DNA of 64,000 nucleotides. Origin: Cinnamomum chago. Taxonomy: Eukaryota > Streptophyta > Magnoliopsida > Laurales > Lauraceae. Position numbers and translations under genes: made by a program. Location of the stretch: assembly GCA_038049695.1 (NCBI GenBank), contig CP142460.1, forward strand, positions 24,306,001-24,370,000. The letters are read 5' to 3'. Positions within the stretch are counted from its first letter, which is position 1. Every line of letters starts with the position of its first letter. The notes under the pieces were generated by a model. That model did no database searches. It saw only the letters and a list, made by a program, of their open reading frames with translations, and had not been told where the DNA came from. Of the stretch, positions 24,187 through 36,705 are shown one piece after another.

Positions 24187-25312
24187 CCATGTGTAACACC
24201 CCGACCCCTAATGGCCTATTAATTATAAATAATTGTTTGATTAGTTAGTAAGCTAGCTTAGAGTCTAAGTAGTCTGAGTTAACGACGAATCGCGCGTGCG
24301 AAGTTTCGCACGATTCGGAGCGCGTTTGGGTAGGTTACAGAGTCGTTTTACGAATTGGGTAGGGTTTTCAGGGAATTTATGAGATTATGAGTTTGTGAGT
24401 TTGGGTGCATTGGGTAGGTTTCGACGTTTCATGAATTTTACCCTTCGGTCGCGTTTCGATTCGACGCGTCGAAGAGGCCCAAAACCCATTAATTAGATAA
24501 GTGGACCGACTCGGACCTTGACCCATCAACCCATTAACCCAAGCCCAAGCCCATGGCCCATATACACTTAAGTATCCTACCTAACCCCTTTAACTTATAC
24601 TTATCTCTCTTTTCATTTCATTCATTCACTCACCCAACTCAACTACAACTCCAGCAACATCAACCGACTCAACTTCTTCCTCTCTTCCATCGTTTCTTCT
24701 CCTTCGTTGACGAGCCCGGAGCTCCGGCGACGGAAACAAAGCAGCCAAGCATTTCCTTCAAGCCTTTAGGAGTCTATTCATATACTTTTCTCCTTGTTTC
24801 ACCCACAACCCACTTAGAGGTAAGCTCTCCAAGCTTAGAAACCATCTCTTCATCTTCTTCCTTGGTTAGAAATGGATTAGATAGGCTTACCTTGGCCTTG
24901 GCATGCATGTGTAGGAGCTATTTGGGATTTGGAGAAGAGTTCACCCTTTTTGGAGTCTCCAAAGTGTCTTTCTTCTTCTTTTTCTTCTTGAATTTGGGTC
25001 ATCACTTTACTAAGGCAAGTCAATATTTATATTAATGCTTAATATGCTTGTCTACCTTGATTTGGTTGATAAAAATCATGTTTTAGTTACCTTGGCTCAA
25101 TTGATACTATATTTGATTGAAAACATGATAAATGGACTTATAGTTGTAATGGAATGGATGTAAATCCTTATGGCTTAATTAGTAGTTTTATAGGTTGTTA
25201 TTAAGTAGTTTTTATTCCTACATATATTGTTCATTAGGTCTCAGAAGAAGAAAATGGGAAAAAGTCCCATTTTAGCCAAAACAGAGGTTCTGCCCAGAAT
25301 TCCGCAGGCTCC

Positions 25313-25369
25313 TCGGTCGACCGAGACCTGTGTGTCGGTCGACCGAGACAACAGGGCTCAGTCGACCGA
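25313..25369 (+). repeat. Three palindromes TCGGTCGACCGA in LTR-4
   Basis: Perfect 12-bp palindromes at 25313-25324 and 25335-25346, and a near copy at 25360-25369, 1.12 kb from the LTR start. Confidence 0.9.
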
Positions 25370-26130
25370 GACTCGCCCGAGCCTACTGGAAAATTTCCAA
25401 CTTTTTCCTTTTAAGGGATTTTTACCCTGTTTTAAGTTGGACCTTGGTGGACCGTTGGATACCCCTCTTGAGGACTCATTTGACTTATTGTGAGAGTGTT
25501 TTGAGCTGACATTTCTCATGGTGAATTCGGATGTATCGAGAATCAATTGAATTCAATCTTGAAAGGTATGGGACGACGGGATACTCTTTTGTAAATCTAT
25601 GCACGAAGATCATTCGTACGAGTATCGCGAACCCTAACCCTTCGTGGACTGAATAGGTTGTGCGATGCTTCAGGGTTTATACTCTACTTAGGATTGGATT
25701 GTTATTCGCTTTGATTCCAAATGGTACCTTTGAGTACTGTCTTCTACATGTGATGAGCATGTTCTTTAGTTCTAATTGCCTTACTTTATTAGAGGATTGC
25801 TTTGGGAACTTAGAGGTTGGACTTAGGGTCCCCTTTTATTGTTTCATTCGTTTTGTTATTCGTTGGAAGTGTTGTGGCTAGGGGGCTTTGATTGTTAGGC
25901 TTAAAGAGGACTACTATTGGTATTTGTTTTGAGATTGGATTTGATTTGGAATAAAGTAGTTCTCTATTGATATTGAATCTTGTTCGCGCAAGAAGCCTAG
26001 CCCTTCACCATTGTCTTTAGGATTCTTTGAGTCAGGCACCACTCAGCTGTTAACGTTCAACACAGTTGGGGTACCATCTGTGGAGAGGACTGTTACTATC
26101 CTCGAGTTGTTTGATCGTCTAAGCAAGACA

Positions 26131-26340
26131 GAGCCAGAGCTCATGGAGCCCGAGCTACTTGAGCTAGAGTTGTTTGTTCCTCGAGTTGTTTGTTCCTCTA
26201 AGCAAGACAGAGCCAGAGCTTACGGAGCCCGAGCTACTTGAGCTAGAGTTGTTTGATCCTCGAGTTGTTTGATCCTTGTAGCGAGACAGAGCCAGAGCTC
26301 ACGGAGCCAGAGCTACTTGAGCTACGGGTTGTTTGGATAT
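26131..26340 (+). repeat. 79-bp tandem repeat in LTR-4
   Basis: GAGCCAGAGC restarts at 26131, 26210 and 26289 with TACTTGAGCTA and GTTGTTTG in each unit; the last copy is incomplete. Confidence 0.9.
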
Positions 26341-26568
26341 CGGATACTGGGTTTTATCCCAATTGATGATATAGCTTAGCTTATGTGGATCGCCTACTTT
26401 GATAGTTTGTTTATGATTCGAATGCAATGCATCTCTTACGATCGGAGTGCTATGCATATTTTATAATCATGTTTCTCGTTCATTCTCTTTAGTACTGCAT
26501 ATCTATGTGATTTATATACTTATTGCTTTGCCATCCGTTGTGTTGATCATGCTACTCTTGGTGCATAG

Positions 26569-26669
26569 GTACCGAGTACTTCTACCCCGCGGCAGAGGAG
26601 ACGACGGAGGAGGTTCAGGCAGATCAGCCTGATGACTTCCTAGAGTATAGTACGGACGGCATTGTATAG
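26569..26669 (+). other. Exon-like acidic reading frame in LTR-4
   Basis: Follows an acceptor-like CTTGGTGCATAG. The frame reads TEYFYPAAEETTEE and later FLEYSTDGIV before TAG, 375 bp before the LTR end. The same layout is seen in the other three long LTRs. A GTAAG donor lies upstream at 24820. Inference; no homology known to me. Confidence 0.45.
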
Positions 26670-27049
26670 CCGTGACGACCCCGTACACGAGCGCTTCATG
26701 TTTAGTCTCTTAGCTTCACATTTTGGTTTTCTTATACTTTTGTATAGGCCTAGCTACAGTTGGCCTTTTTACTTGTAAATAATATTTTGTATTAGTCTTA
26801 AACTTCAATCTTAACTTTGATACTAGTATATGGCTTTTAAATTATACATCTATGAGATACCTTTTTGTTATATGAAGCTTCCGCTGTTGTTTGAATTATT
26901 CGAGGAAAAATGTTTATACCTCACAGCGGTCTTCGATCCAGATGGGACACGATTAGGGCAGGTGATATGTTATTATCCTTGGAAAAAGTTTTAAATTGGC
27001 CCTAATCTCACGCATACCCCGGTTTCACTTTTGGGGGCGTGACACCATG

Positions 27050-29569
27050 TGTTGGTTAAGGTTTATTCAAATAGCAGCCTAACCAGAATTCATCTGTGCC
27101 ATCATATGCTACAATTAACGTTCAGGGGTTGCAAACTGGGTTGTTATTCCCAAAATCCCACAACCAACTGGTTGAATTCCATTGGATTCACCCAACCAAA
27201 CACCCTACAAACAGGCTGAGTCCACCTAAATAAACAGCAAAAAATTCTCCTAAACAAACAACTTATATATTGGCTGCAAATGGGTACAAGATTCAATTTA
27301 GATTATGGCTCCAAATTGGTCTGGAGACGACTCAAATATTGGCTAAAAGTGGGTTTAAAATCAATCTGAAACTCAATCAAAGCTTCCATATAGTGGCTGG
27401 AATTGGATTCTAAATGGCCCAAATGACCTATGTAAATGGGCCCAAAATAGTACAAATAGAGGACCCATTTCATCAGATTTTCCTATGTATGAATTTATTT
27501 CATAAAATTATCTCCATCTATGAACCCTTCCATGAAATTATCCAAAGGTGAACCCGCTTTAAGAAATGAACCCATTTCAAGAACCCGATTTATAAAACTG
27601 AGTCCAGGTCTCAACCCATTGTAAAAAATGAACCTGGCCTGAATCACAAGCAAACTGATTTAAATTAGCGTGAGGCATGGGCTACAAATGTCCCAAACAG
27701 GGGTTGTTATGAGCCTGACAAGGTCTACTATGACCCTGAAATGTGTCCTAAGCAGTGCTTTAAAACATGGATTCCCACAATCAAATGCGTTGAATTCCTG
27801 CAAATGAACAACCCAAATCCACTCAAACAAACAGCCTACAAACACTTTGTATCCACCCAAACAAATAGACAGAATTTTCTAGAACAAACAGTTGTGGCAA
27901 TAGGTACTGAATGTGTTAGGAGACAGCCCAGAAAATAAGGGGACTTGGGTTGGGTTTAACCCAGATACTTGCTGAATTAAGCTGAGTTTCAGCCCATATG
28001 TTAACTGAAATTGGGCAGAGTTATTGCCCAAATGTTGGCTAAAATTGGGTTGAGCTGTGGCCCAAACAATGGTCAGAATCAGACCACTTTATTAGAGTAC
28101 AAATGACTATAAAATGGGTCTCAACGAGCCATTACAATGTCCATATCCAGTCAGAAAATAGGTCTATAACTCAGCCTATTTTCGGCTTACGAATATGTTG
28201 CAACATAATTGAGCTTGGGTTGGAAATAACTTTGTAAAGGGACTGAAAATAACTATTACAAATGGGCCTTAACTCAGTCCATGTGAGGGATGTAAATGGG
28301 TTTAAAGTAGGCCGACTTTGTCTCAAAATATGTTTATGTAGAAAATAGGCCCTGGTGTAATTTTCAAGTGGGTTATGTATGGGTTGTAAATGAGTCTAAA
28401 GAAATTCCCTAACCCTTTTAAGAGACAAATTGTGGCCTTAACCCATTTTATAAAAGTGAATCCATGAAATGACATTTGGCCCAAATCATATCACTAAATA
28501 GGTCTAAATTGGCCTTATATATGGGTTATTAATGTCTTGCATAGTGGGCTATTATAAGCATGTATATGGGCTGCTACGAGGCCTTTTATGTGACCAATTG
28601 ACATGTGGGCTATAATTTTATAAGCCTAACACATGAACTGCTACATGTTCGACAGCGGGTTACGTGGTGGCTTAAAATGTGGTTATGATCCCAATGTACA
28701 TATGGATTGCTATGGATCATCAATCCAATGATGGGAAATCTGCCGAAGAGATATAAAAGATAATATGTCCTTATGCAAATTAGCCATTTATAGAATTCCT
28801 TTAGTTTTACTTGTGAAGAAAGAAGTAGGTCAAGGATCAGAAGCAAGTTCCTTCTCGGATTAGGACATTGTATTTTTGGTTTTGAGCATTGTAATCGACC
28901 CCAAAAATAAAAAGGGGATTTTCTTGTAATATTGATTCAATGATATTCAATGCAAGAATTTGTCTCCGTTTTTGTTCATACGCGCATTACATCAGATTCA
29001 GGGTGAAATGAAGCATATGGTTCAAATCTAGATCCAGACTCGAGATTTGGAGCATCTGCGATGGGTTTTTGGCGGAAATCATGCGGCATTGTTGCAACAG
29101 AGGAGGACGAAATGCCACCATGGATTGGAAGTTTGATTGGACCCATAAGACATGAGAGCATTTATTTTTATTGGATCATATTTCTTAATGGCCCTAAATG
29201 AGGAGTGTTTTGGGAAAAAGAACTTCTTTGTGATGTTTCTAATTTTAAGAAGTATTGGGTATGAATATATTTGGAATGGATGAGTATCCAGAGATTTGAA
29301 TTAAGGCTATAACCATGAAATATCCAAACAAATACTAATAATGATGATGACGACGATGATGATACACCAAAATCAACAACAACAACAAAGTACATAATAA
29401 GAAATAGAAATGACTAATACTATAACTTAGGCTAAATAAATAAATAAATAAAGAAGAACAAAATATGGTATCTGCACTTATCCGTTTCTATAAGAGCAGG
29501 TATCACCAAAACCAACAGTGAAAGGCTCATCTAGCGACCAATTGGCCGTTTGTAATAATAAATATTAAT
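27050..29569. other. Intergenic AT-rich region with recurring GGGTT/CCCAA words
   Basis: 27050-28600 repeats short words such as CCCAAAT, TTGGGTT, ATGGGCC and GGCTAAAATTGGG at irregular spacing, as in a very decayed minisatellite. 29338-29390 has trinucleotide runs (GAT/GAC and AAC). No gene recognised. Confidence 0.45.
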
Positions 29570-32500
29570 GCTTTGCAAGTCAGAATTAATCCATTGGTTT
29601 TTGTTGTCCTAACCATCTCGATGAATTAGGTAGATGATCGTGTGTTTATAATCAATAAAATACTGCAAGTACACAACATCTATAAATAGATGGCGACAAG
29701 TATGGGTTGAACCGACAGGTTGATGATAATAAAGTGATAAACAATGATAATAATTAGATCAAGGTATCTAGAATCCATTAAGCATTCCAAAACATTCCTC
29801 TTTCATGCAAATACAAATTGATCAGCTTTTTCTCTACTACAAATCTAAACCCAATCAAGGCATCCAAATCCGGATAATCTAACTTTGAAATCAATTTTTC
29901 TCAAAAGAGATAGTTTTTCTATAAAAAAAATTTATCAAAACACCCAATACCTCCTTTCCCTTTATAAAAGTGTTAAAATTACCTAATAATCACCTATCAA
30001 ATGTAAGCATAGATTATCAAAAAGAACATATTCCCAAGCAAAATCTATCAAAAGTAAGCATAGATGATAAAAGGCTTATTTTAACATTGAGAACTACAAA
30101 AAGAAAGGCACATGTTGGTATGAAGACATGCCTATTATAACATTCAAGTACATATAACATCTAGCATTCACATGAATAAAATGAAAGTTAAAGGAAGTTA
30201 CACGCCCATTGCACGTAAGAAAAAGATGATCTTCATTAAAAACATTCTTAAGTACAACTTCAGCTCCTCCTAAACCTAAGTTTTGCTTGGACAAGGCCCA
30301 AAGCTACCTTATAAAAATGAAAAAAGTGGTGAACTAGAACTAGAAGACCTAGATCTAGATGTGGGGAAGAGAAGTAAAGGGAAGAAGAGAGGGGGTGGAC
30401 ATCCTATGCTAAGAGAGCATGCCTTGGACGTCCCCCCGGAAGTCAATTTATAGTTTTTTCCTTCTTTTTGACTTAAGACTCTTCCAAAAATAAAACTCTA
30501 TCTTGGCTTGACTTGTAAGCAAATAAATTGTAATTTGAATTGGAGTTGATTTGATCATCTTTCTTTATCTTGAGCACAACTTTGAGCAGCGGGTCCCACA
30601 AAAAATCTCTTTGTTGCATAGTAGATAAAAATGTGTGATATGGATTGAGTAGAGGAGGAGAAAGAAGCGGAGATGATGAGACGGTATGAAGTGAACGTCC
30701 AAGGGCAGTGGGCCCTAGGGTTGGACGTCCACATCCCTTGGCTATTTTTGAGTGAGAGATTCTTGTCTCCTTTCTTTCTTTGACTTGATCTTCTATTCTT
30801 TCTTGGTTTCTATCTCCTTCTTGCGGACTCATCACAAACCTCACTTGGATAACACATCCTTAATTCAATTTTTATCTGGATTCTTCTAGAATATTCTTGA
30901 TTTGAAACTCTAAGCTTGATAGGAGAGAAATCTTGAAACCTTGGAAACTTGTAGAGAGAGAGAGAGAGTGAGTGAGAGATTTGTGCACCAATGGGACCCA
31001 CCTTGGGCGTGCTTTCGTGCATAGGGAAGCACGCCCAAGGGTGTGGTTCTCTTTATTTCTTTCTCTCCTTTTCTTTTATTCTTTTCTCTTCTTTCTTTCT
31101 TCAAATTATCACTTTTATGTGGGCCCCCATTATTGCTAGTGACAATCCCTACACAAAAAATAAATAAATCACTAGAAATGAAATAATTAAAGATGTAAAG
31201 CATGGGATGCACGGATGCATGGGTCCTACCTAATGCAAGATGACTTAATTCAATGGATGCAATGGGGTCACAATGCTTTAGATTTATTTAGTGGGACCCA
31301 AGGGTGACGAAAAACACTAATCTCATAAATTCATGCAAAATTAAGGGGTTTTGACTAATTTTCACTATAAGTCCACTTTTATTCTCAAATGCATGAAATC
31401 ATGGGATTATGATGAATTTTTTCCTAATTAAGTCTGCAAATGCATATGAAATGTTGGCTTTTTAACCCAATTTTGTAGACTTATCACACCCCCAGACTTG
31501 CTTTTTTCTAGTCCTCGTGCAAAACAAAGCTTTTAAATGGAGCAATTTTTAACCTAATCCATAAAAAACAAATGATAAATGCAAAAAATAAATTAATGGA
31601 AAGAATAACACTTTCGCTGGCTTTCTCGACTACATTTAGCGTATGCAACAAGCCCTTAAAACCCTAGGTGTCCCCTAGTGGACGAGTTGTGCGTCGTGAG
31701 GGTTTGCAGTGAATCTACGTAGCCACAAGATTCATTTACCCTAAAAACACATATAAAACTAAAAAGAAAAAAAAAACAAAAGAAATTTCTCATAAGGTCA
31801 TCAAGTTATCTCGGATGCCACTTTTATAACCTAGCATAGTCAAAATCTCAGACTTTTCAAAATTTGGTTCACCATTCTATTTTCAAAGATTTTCTTCTCA
31901 AAACTTTGTGTGCTCTGTGCAACTATATACCTCAAATCAATCCTTCAAATTTTCTGCTATGGTTCCATGAAAATAAAATTCTCCCTCAACTACTCCAATC
32001 TTTTCTAGGTTTAGGAGCTCATAAGTTTCCCTCTCAAAGCTACTATGACGGCTTTAACACTATTATATTTTCAAAGGCTATGAGATGCGTCTCTATCTTT
32101 TTATTTCTTTTCTTCCTTTTTTTTTAGCATAGGGTTTCATTGGGTGAATTTGACTTTGCCAAATAGGACATGGGGATTAAACCCACATCTTAAGTGTTTC
32201 ACCTTTGTCTATTTTTTGTAGATCCCTAAATATTTTCTTTTCTCATTCATCTGTTTTTTTTTTTTTTTTGTATGGTCCCCAACAATAGACAACCATTTTC
32301 AATTCACCCGAATTAATCCACTGATTTTGGTTGGCCTAACCATCCCGATGAATCAGGTAGACTTACAAGTCTAAACTTCAGAGAGTCATCTTATTGTCCT
32401 GAAAAATCCCGAACTTGAAATTAAAACTTCTTATCCAAAATCTTGATAGATGTATACGTAATTCAGTAAAAAATAAAGTTTTGACATATTCTAGAAAAGT

Positions 32501-33050
32501 TTTGAACCTTCATTTTACTTCCTTTCAAAGATCTCGAATTTCCAGATTTCCGAGCATCGTTGAGTCATATCAATTCCTTTGAAAATTTTCCAAAAAACAA
32601 AGACTCATCATAATTCTTTTTTTAAGAACAAAACAAAACAAAATGGAAATCAGAAAAATAGTCCACCTCGGACCGACATGGGGGTCTTCTAAAGTCAGAT
32701 TCCAAGACTAGTTGCGTGCCGTGGTAACGGTTTAATTCTGCCTTAGCAAGAATTTGTGAATCTCACTATCGGCGTAACGTGTCTAAGACCAAATTTCTTT
32801 AGTCTTACTCATCAGCTCCCGAACCAATAGTCTTCTTTGTAATCTCCCTACTAAGGGAAAAAATAAGCCATTGCATCTTTTTTTATTTTCTCTTAAAACT
32901 GAATTACAATTCAATCTGGCACAACGGTAGCAACAGCCTATCCTTTTAGCTCTATTTTTCATGGCATAGAGGCTCGTGCCATGAACGACAGTGACTGTTT
33001 ACCCTTCTGTAAGGCTAAAAAACCGGATAAGAGATGAATTGCAGAGTCCG
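29570..33050. other. AT-rich retroelement-like non-coding region
   Basis: No gene. A block of about 55 bp (AATTAATCCAnTGnTTTTnGT...CGATGAATnAGGTAGA) occurs at about 29582 and again at about 32310. Words such as TTATCACACCCCCAGACTTGC (31483) and GTCCCCTAGTGGACG (31669) are of the kind seen in non-coding parts of plant gypsy elements. GGACGTCC-type palindromes occur at about 30428 and 30723. It may be the 3' non-coding end of the minus-strand Athila fossil, but I cannot place LTR ends. Confidence 0.4.
31001..31040. repeat. 14-bp-arm perfect hairpin
   Basis: CCTTGGGCGTGCTT at 31001-31014 pairs exactly with AAGCACGCCCAAGG at 31027-31040 around a 12-base loop. It is GC-rich inside an AT-rich region. 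Confidence 0.9.
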
Positions 33051-33720
33051 AGGCAGAGTGGTGTCTCGCTATAGCGAGACTCATGCTCGTTATAGCGAGC
33101 ATGGACGGGAAACCCAGTCTGATCCTGATTCTATGAAAGAGTTTGATGATGAGTGATGTACTAATTGGAGTTTAATTAGAATACTCATGCATGGATTTGG
33201 GAATATATATTGGGTGTTTCTCCCAACTCAAAGACACACACAAAAAATTAATTCTCTCTCTTGATCTGAGGTTAGAATATCCTAAGAGAGATTTCCTTGT
33301 TTTTCTAGAGTCATTGAGAGATTGTTCTAAAGGGCTGCTCTAGAAGGTTTTGTTGCTTCTACTCTTTTGTAGAAGATTGATCATCTTGATTGACAAGGTA
33401 CGAGGAGATCAAGTAAGGAGAATGGTGCACGATGGAAATCATGTAAGTGGAAGTTGTGAAAGAACAACTACAATCCTTAGGTTGAGGTACAGACTGAGGT
33501 AAAGGAGCTGTGAGTGTATCTTGTAACTGTTCGTAAAATCTTGATTTGTAGATTGTGGTTTTTCTCCCTGGAAAGGGTTTCCACATTATATTTGTGTCTG
33601 CCTTCTTATGGTGATTGCTTAGTAGATTTATTTGCTAGTTCTATATTATGTGATTGGTTACATCCACTGCAATATTGATTTGGTTAATTAGGCTAACATC
33701 CATTCTAGTGGGTCATGCAA
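33051..33720 (+). mobile_element. Ty1/copia LTR-like piece
   Basis: The block GATTGTGGTTTTTCTCCCTGG...GGGTTTCCAC (about 33550) is the familiar 3' part of many plant copia LTRs (Tork/Angela type). It is preceded by palindromes at 33063-33103. Ends are not fixed. Confidence 0.45.
33063..33103 (+). repeat. Palindromes GTCTCGCTATAGCGAGAC and relative
   Basis: A perfect 18-bp palindrome at 33063-33080, then a near-perfect 22-bp one (CATGCTCGTTATAGCGAGCA...) at 33082-33103. Confidence 0.92.
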
Positions 33721-34119
33721 AACCTTCACCCTCATTTCCTGCTAGAAGGCCTTTCAAATTTTCATCATGATGATAAACTTGATGTCGGAAGGGACGTCAA
33801 GGTTGGACACAAGCCAAACACATTGACGAAAACTGAAAACCATTGAGTTACCTCCCAATAGACGCTAAGTTTAACATCTTCAGCCGGACAAAAACCTAAT
33901 AAAAAATTTTAAATTTTTTTACCCTTTTTGAAAACAAAAAGATTTGCCTAAAACTCCTAAAATTTGACAAATGTACTTGTTCCTAACCCCAAACCTAAAT
34001 TAGACAGCGTCGATGTCGTGCATGCAATGTAGAGAATGATAATGAAACATGGGGAAAATAAATGGGAATGGATTAAAGGAAAGAAGCCACCTGATATGGG
34101 CCACTGTCAGATCTAGAGC

Positions 34120-36705
34120 CCGTCAATCCTTGTAAACAGGATCATCCAGAATAATTTCTTCAATGTATTTATCTCTCAATTCTAGAAAAGGTATTAGTCT
34201 TTGACCATTAACTTTGAATATTTCCCCAGTTTTTTATTTTCAATATCCACAGCCCCTTGAAAATATACCACTCGTACTATGAATGGTCCACTCCAATGTG
34301 ATCGAAGTTTTTTTTTAGAGTTATACCAGAGAACTTTCATACCTGGTTCAACTATTTTCCTAAGGATAGATCTATTATGGTTCCATTTCATATGTTCCCT
34401 ATAGAGTTTTGCGTTTTCTTAAGCATCATTCCACAATTCTTCTAACTCATTGAGTTGACGCTTACGATGGGTACCAGCCGACAGTAAATCGAAGTTGAAG
34501 GTTTTAATAGCCCAGTATGCTCTATGTTCCAATTCAACGAGCAAGTGACAAGCTTTTCCATAGACTAGCCTAGATGGGAATATCTCAATAGGAGTCTTAC
34601 ATGCAGTCTGATAGGCCCACAATGCATACAATAATCATAAAGACCAGTCTCTTCAATTTGAGTTGATTGTCTTTTCCAAAATCTGATTAATTTGACGATT
34701 TGAGAGTACTACTTGTCCACTGATCTGTGGATGGTAGGGTGTAGCAACCTTATGGGTGACAGAGTATTTTTTCATTAGATGATCAAATGTGGTATTACAA
34801 AATTGGGTCCCTCTATCACTGATGATGGCTCTGGGTGTACCAAATTGAGAAAATATACTCTTTCACAAACTTGATCACCACATGGTGATCATTTTCCTTT
34901 GTTGGAATGGCTTCCATCCATTTGGAAACATGGTCCATGGCAAGTAAAATATAAAATAGACAAAGGAGTTTGGAAATGGTCCCATGAAGTCAACCCCCAA
35001 ACGTTGAATATCTCAATAATGAGGATTATGTTTAATGGTAACATGTTTCTATAGTTTATCCTTCCTAACTTTTGGCATCTCTCACAACATAGATAGAACT
35101 CATGACAATCTCTGAAGATTGGAGGCCAATAAAAACCACACTGCAAGATTTTCGCAGCAGTCTTTTTTGAACTAAAATGACCTCCACAGGCATGATCATG
35201 GCTGAATGAAATGACGTTATGGTGGTCTTTATCAGGAATGCATCTCCTGATAATCTAGTCTGGACAGTACTTGAATGGGTAGGGATCATCCCAAAAGAAA
35301 TATTTGACTTGTGATAGAAATTTGAACAAATCTTGTTTAGACCAATGTGCGGGCATCTCCCTCGTAACAAGGCAATTTACTATATCTGTAAACCATGGGA
35401 CTTGAGCAATATTCAGTAATTGTTCATCAGGGAAAGCTTCATTCAATGGAATATCCTCTTGATGTTCTAATGGTAACCTAGAGAAGTGGTCAGCAACAAC
35501 ATTTTCGGTCCCCTTTCTATGTCAAATTTCTGTATCAAACTCATGTAATAGGAGTATTCACCTAATCAGACGAGCTTTAGCATGAGGGCAACGTGATTGG
35601 TGTACACAATGACTTTAGAACCTATGAGGTATAGTCTAAATTTTTCTGAGGCAAAGACTGCAGCAAACAGTTCTTTCTCAGTGGCGGTATAATTCAGATG
35701 TCCATCATTCAAGGTCGTACTAGCATGGTAGATCACAGGGGGCTTCTTATCTAATCTTTGAACTAAAAGGGCTCCTAGGGCGTGATCTGATGCATTACAC
35801 ATGAGCTCAAATGGGATAGTCCAATTTGGAGGTTGAATGATTAGGGCAGAGGTAAGTTCCCTTTTAAATTGTTCAAAATATTTGAGGCACGATTCATCAA
35901 ATTTGAATGGAATGTCTTTGGCAAGCAGATTTCACAATGGTCTCGCGATTTTACTAAAATCATTAATGAATCGCCTGTAGAAGCCAGCATGACCTAAGGA
36001 TGATTGAATTTGTTTAACTCTCCGTGGTGGCGGAAGGTTAGAAATTTGGTCAACATTGGCTTTGTCTACCTCTATTCCATTTTTTGAAATCACGTGTCCC
36101 AAAACTATCCCTTGTTTCACCATAAAATTACATTTCTCCCAATTTAAAACAAGGTTTTTCTCTTTACACCGAATCAGCACTAGCTCTAAATGATGTAAAC
36201 ACTCCTCAAAATCATTGCCAAACACGGAAAAATCATCCATAAAGACATCCAGAAATCTCTCCGCCATATCTAATAATATACTCAACATACACCGCTGAAA
36301 AGTAGCTGGTGCATTGCATAACCCAAAGGGCATGCGACGGTAGGCAAAGGTTCCGAATGGACAGGTAAAGGTAGTCTTTTTTTGGCACTCAGGTGCAATT
36401 GGAATTTGGTTATAACCGGAATAGCCATCAAGAAAGCAATAACATGCATGTCCGGCTTATCTTTTAAGCATTCAGTCAAGATATGGAAGTGGAAAATGGT
36501 CATTTCTAGTGGCTGATTTATGCTTTCTATAATCTATGCATACTCTCCATCCTGTCTGTATACTTGTTGGCACTGGTTCATCTCCTTCATTTTTTACAAC
36601 AGTGAGCCCTGATTTCTTTGGTACAACTTGGATAGGGCTGACCCATGAACTATCAGAAATTGAATAAATCATGCATGCGTCTGATAATTTAAGTACCTCA
36701 TTTCT
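34120..36705 (-). pseudogene. Ty3/gypsy Athila-lineage pol fossil
   Basis: Read on minus: reverse transcriptase with IYSISDSSWVSPIQVVPKK (about 36672), MPFGLCNAPATFQRCM and VFMDDFSVFG (36333-36240); RNase H with CNASDHALGALLVQ (about 35800); integrase with a zinc-binding part (CERCQKLG, about 35085) and the C-terminal [19 protein letters not shown] (about 34565). The region ends near 34130. The integrase wording is diagnostic of Athila. Gag, protease and the 5' LTR are missing and the pol has many breaks, so it is old. No coding capacity remains. Confidence 0.85.

Larger units (their letters stand above)
24192..27044 (+). mobile_element. LTR-4: solo LTR, Ty3/gypsy Tekay-like, 2,853 bp
   Basis: Starts TGTAACACCCCGACCC, ends GGGGGCGTGACA and is flanked by the 5-bp duplication CCATG (24187-24191 and 27045-27049). 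A single LTR with its own duplication is the usual result of recombination between two LTRs. Length and terminal words fit the long LTRs of Tekay/Del chromoviruses. It contains palindromes, a 79-bp repeat and a splice-like exon, listed separately. Confidence 0.8.

Noticed and set aside
24553-25035. 160-codon open frame near the start of LTR-4
   Set aside because: Serine/leucine/phenylalanine-rich from CT-rich DNA, crosses the predicted splice donor at 24820 and has no known domain. It may be leader sequence.
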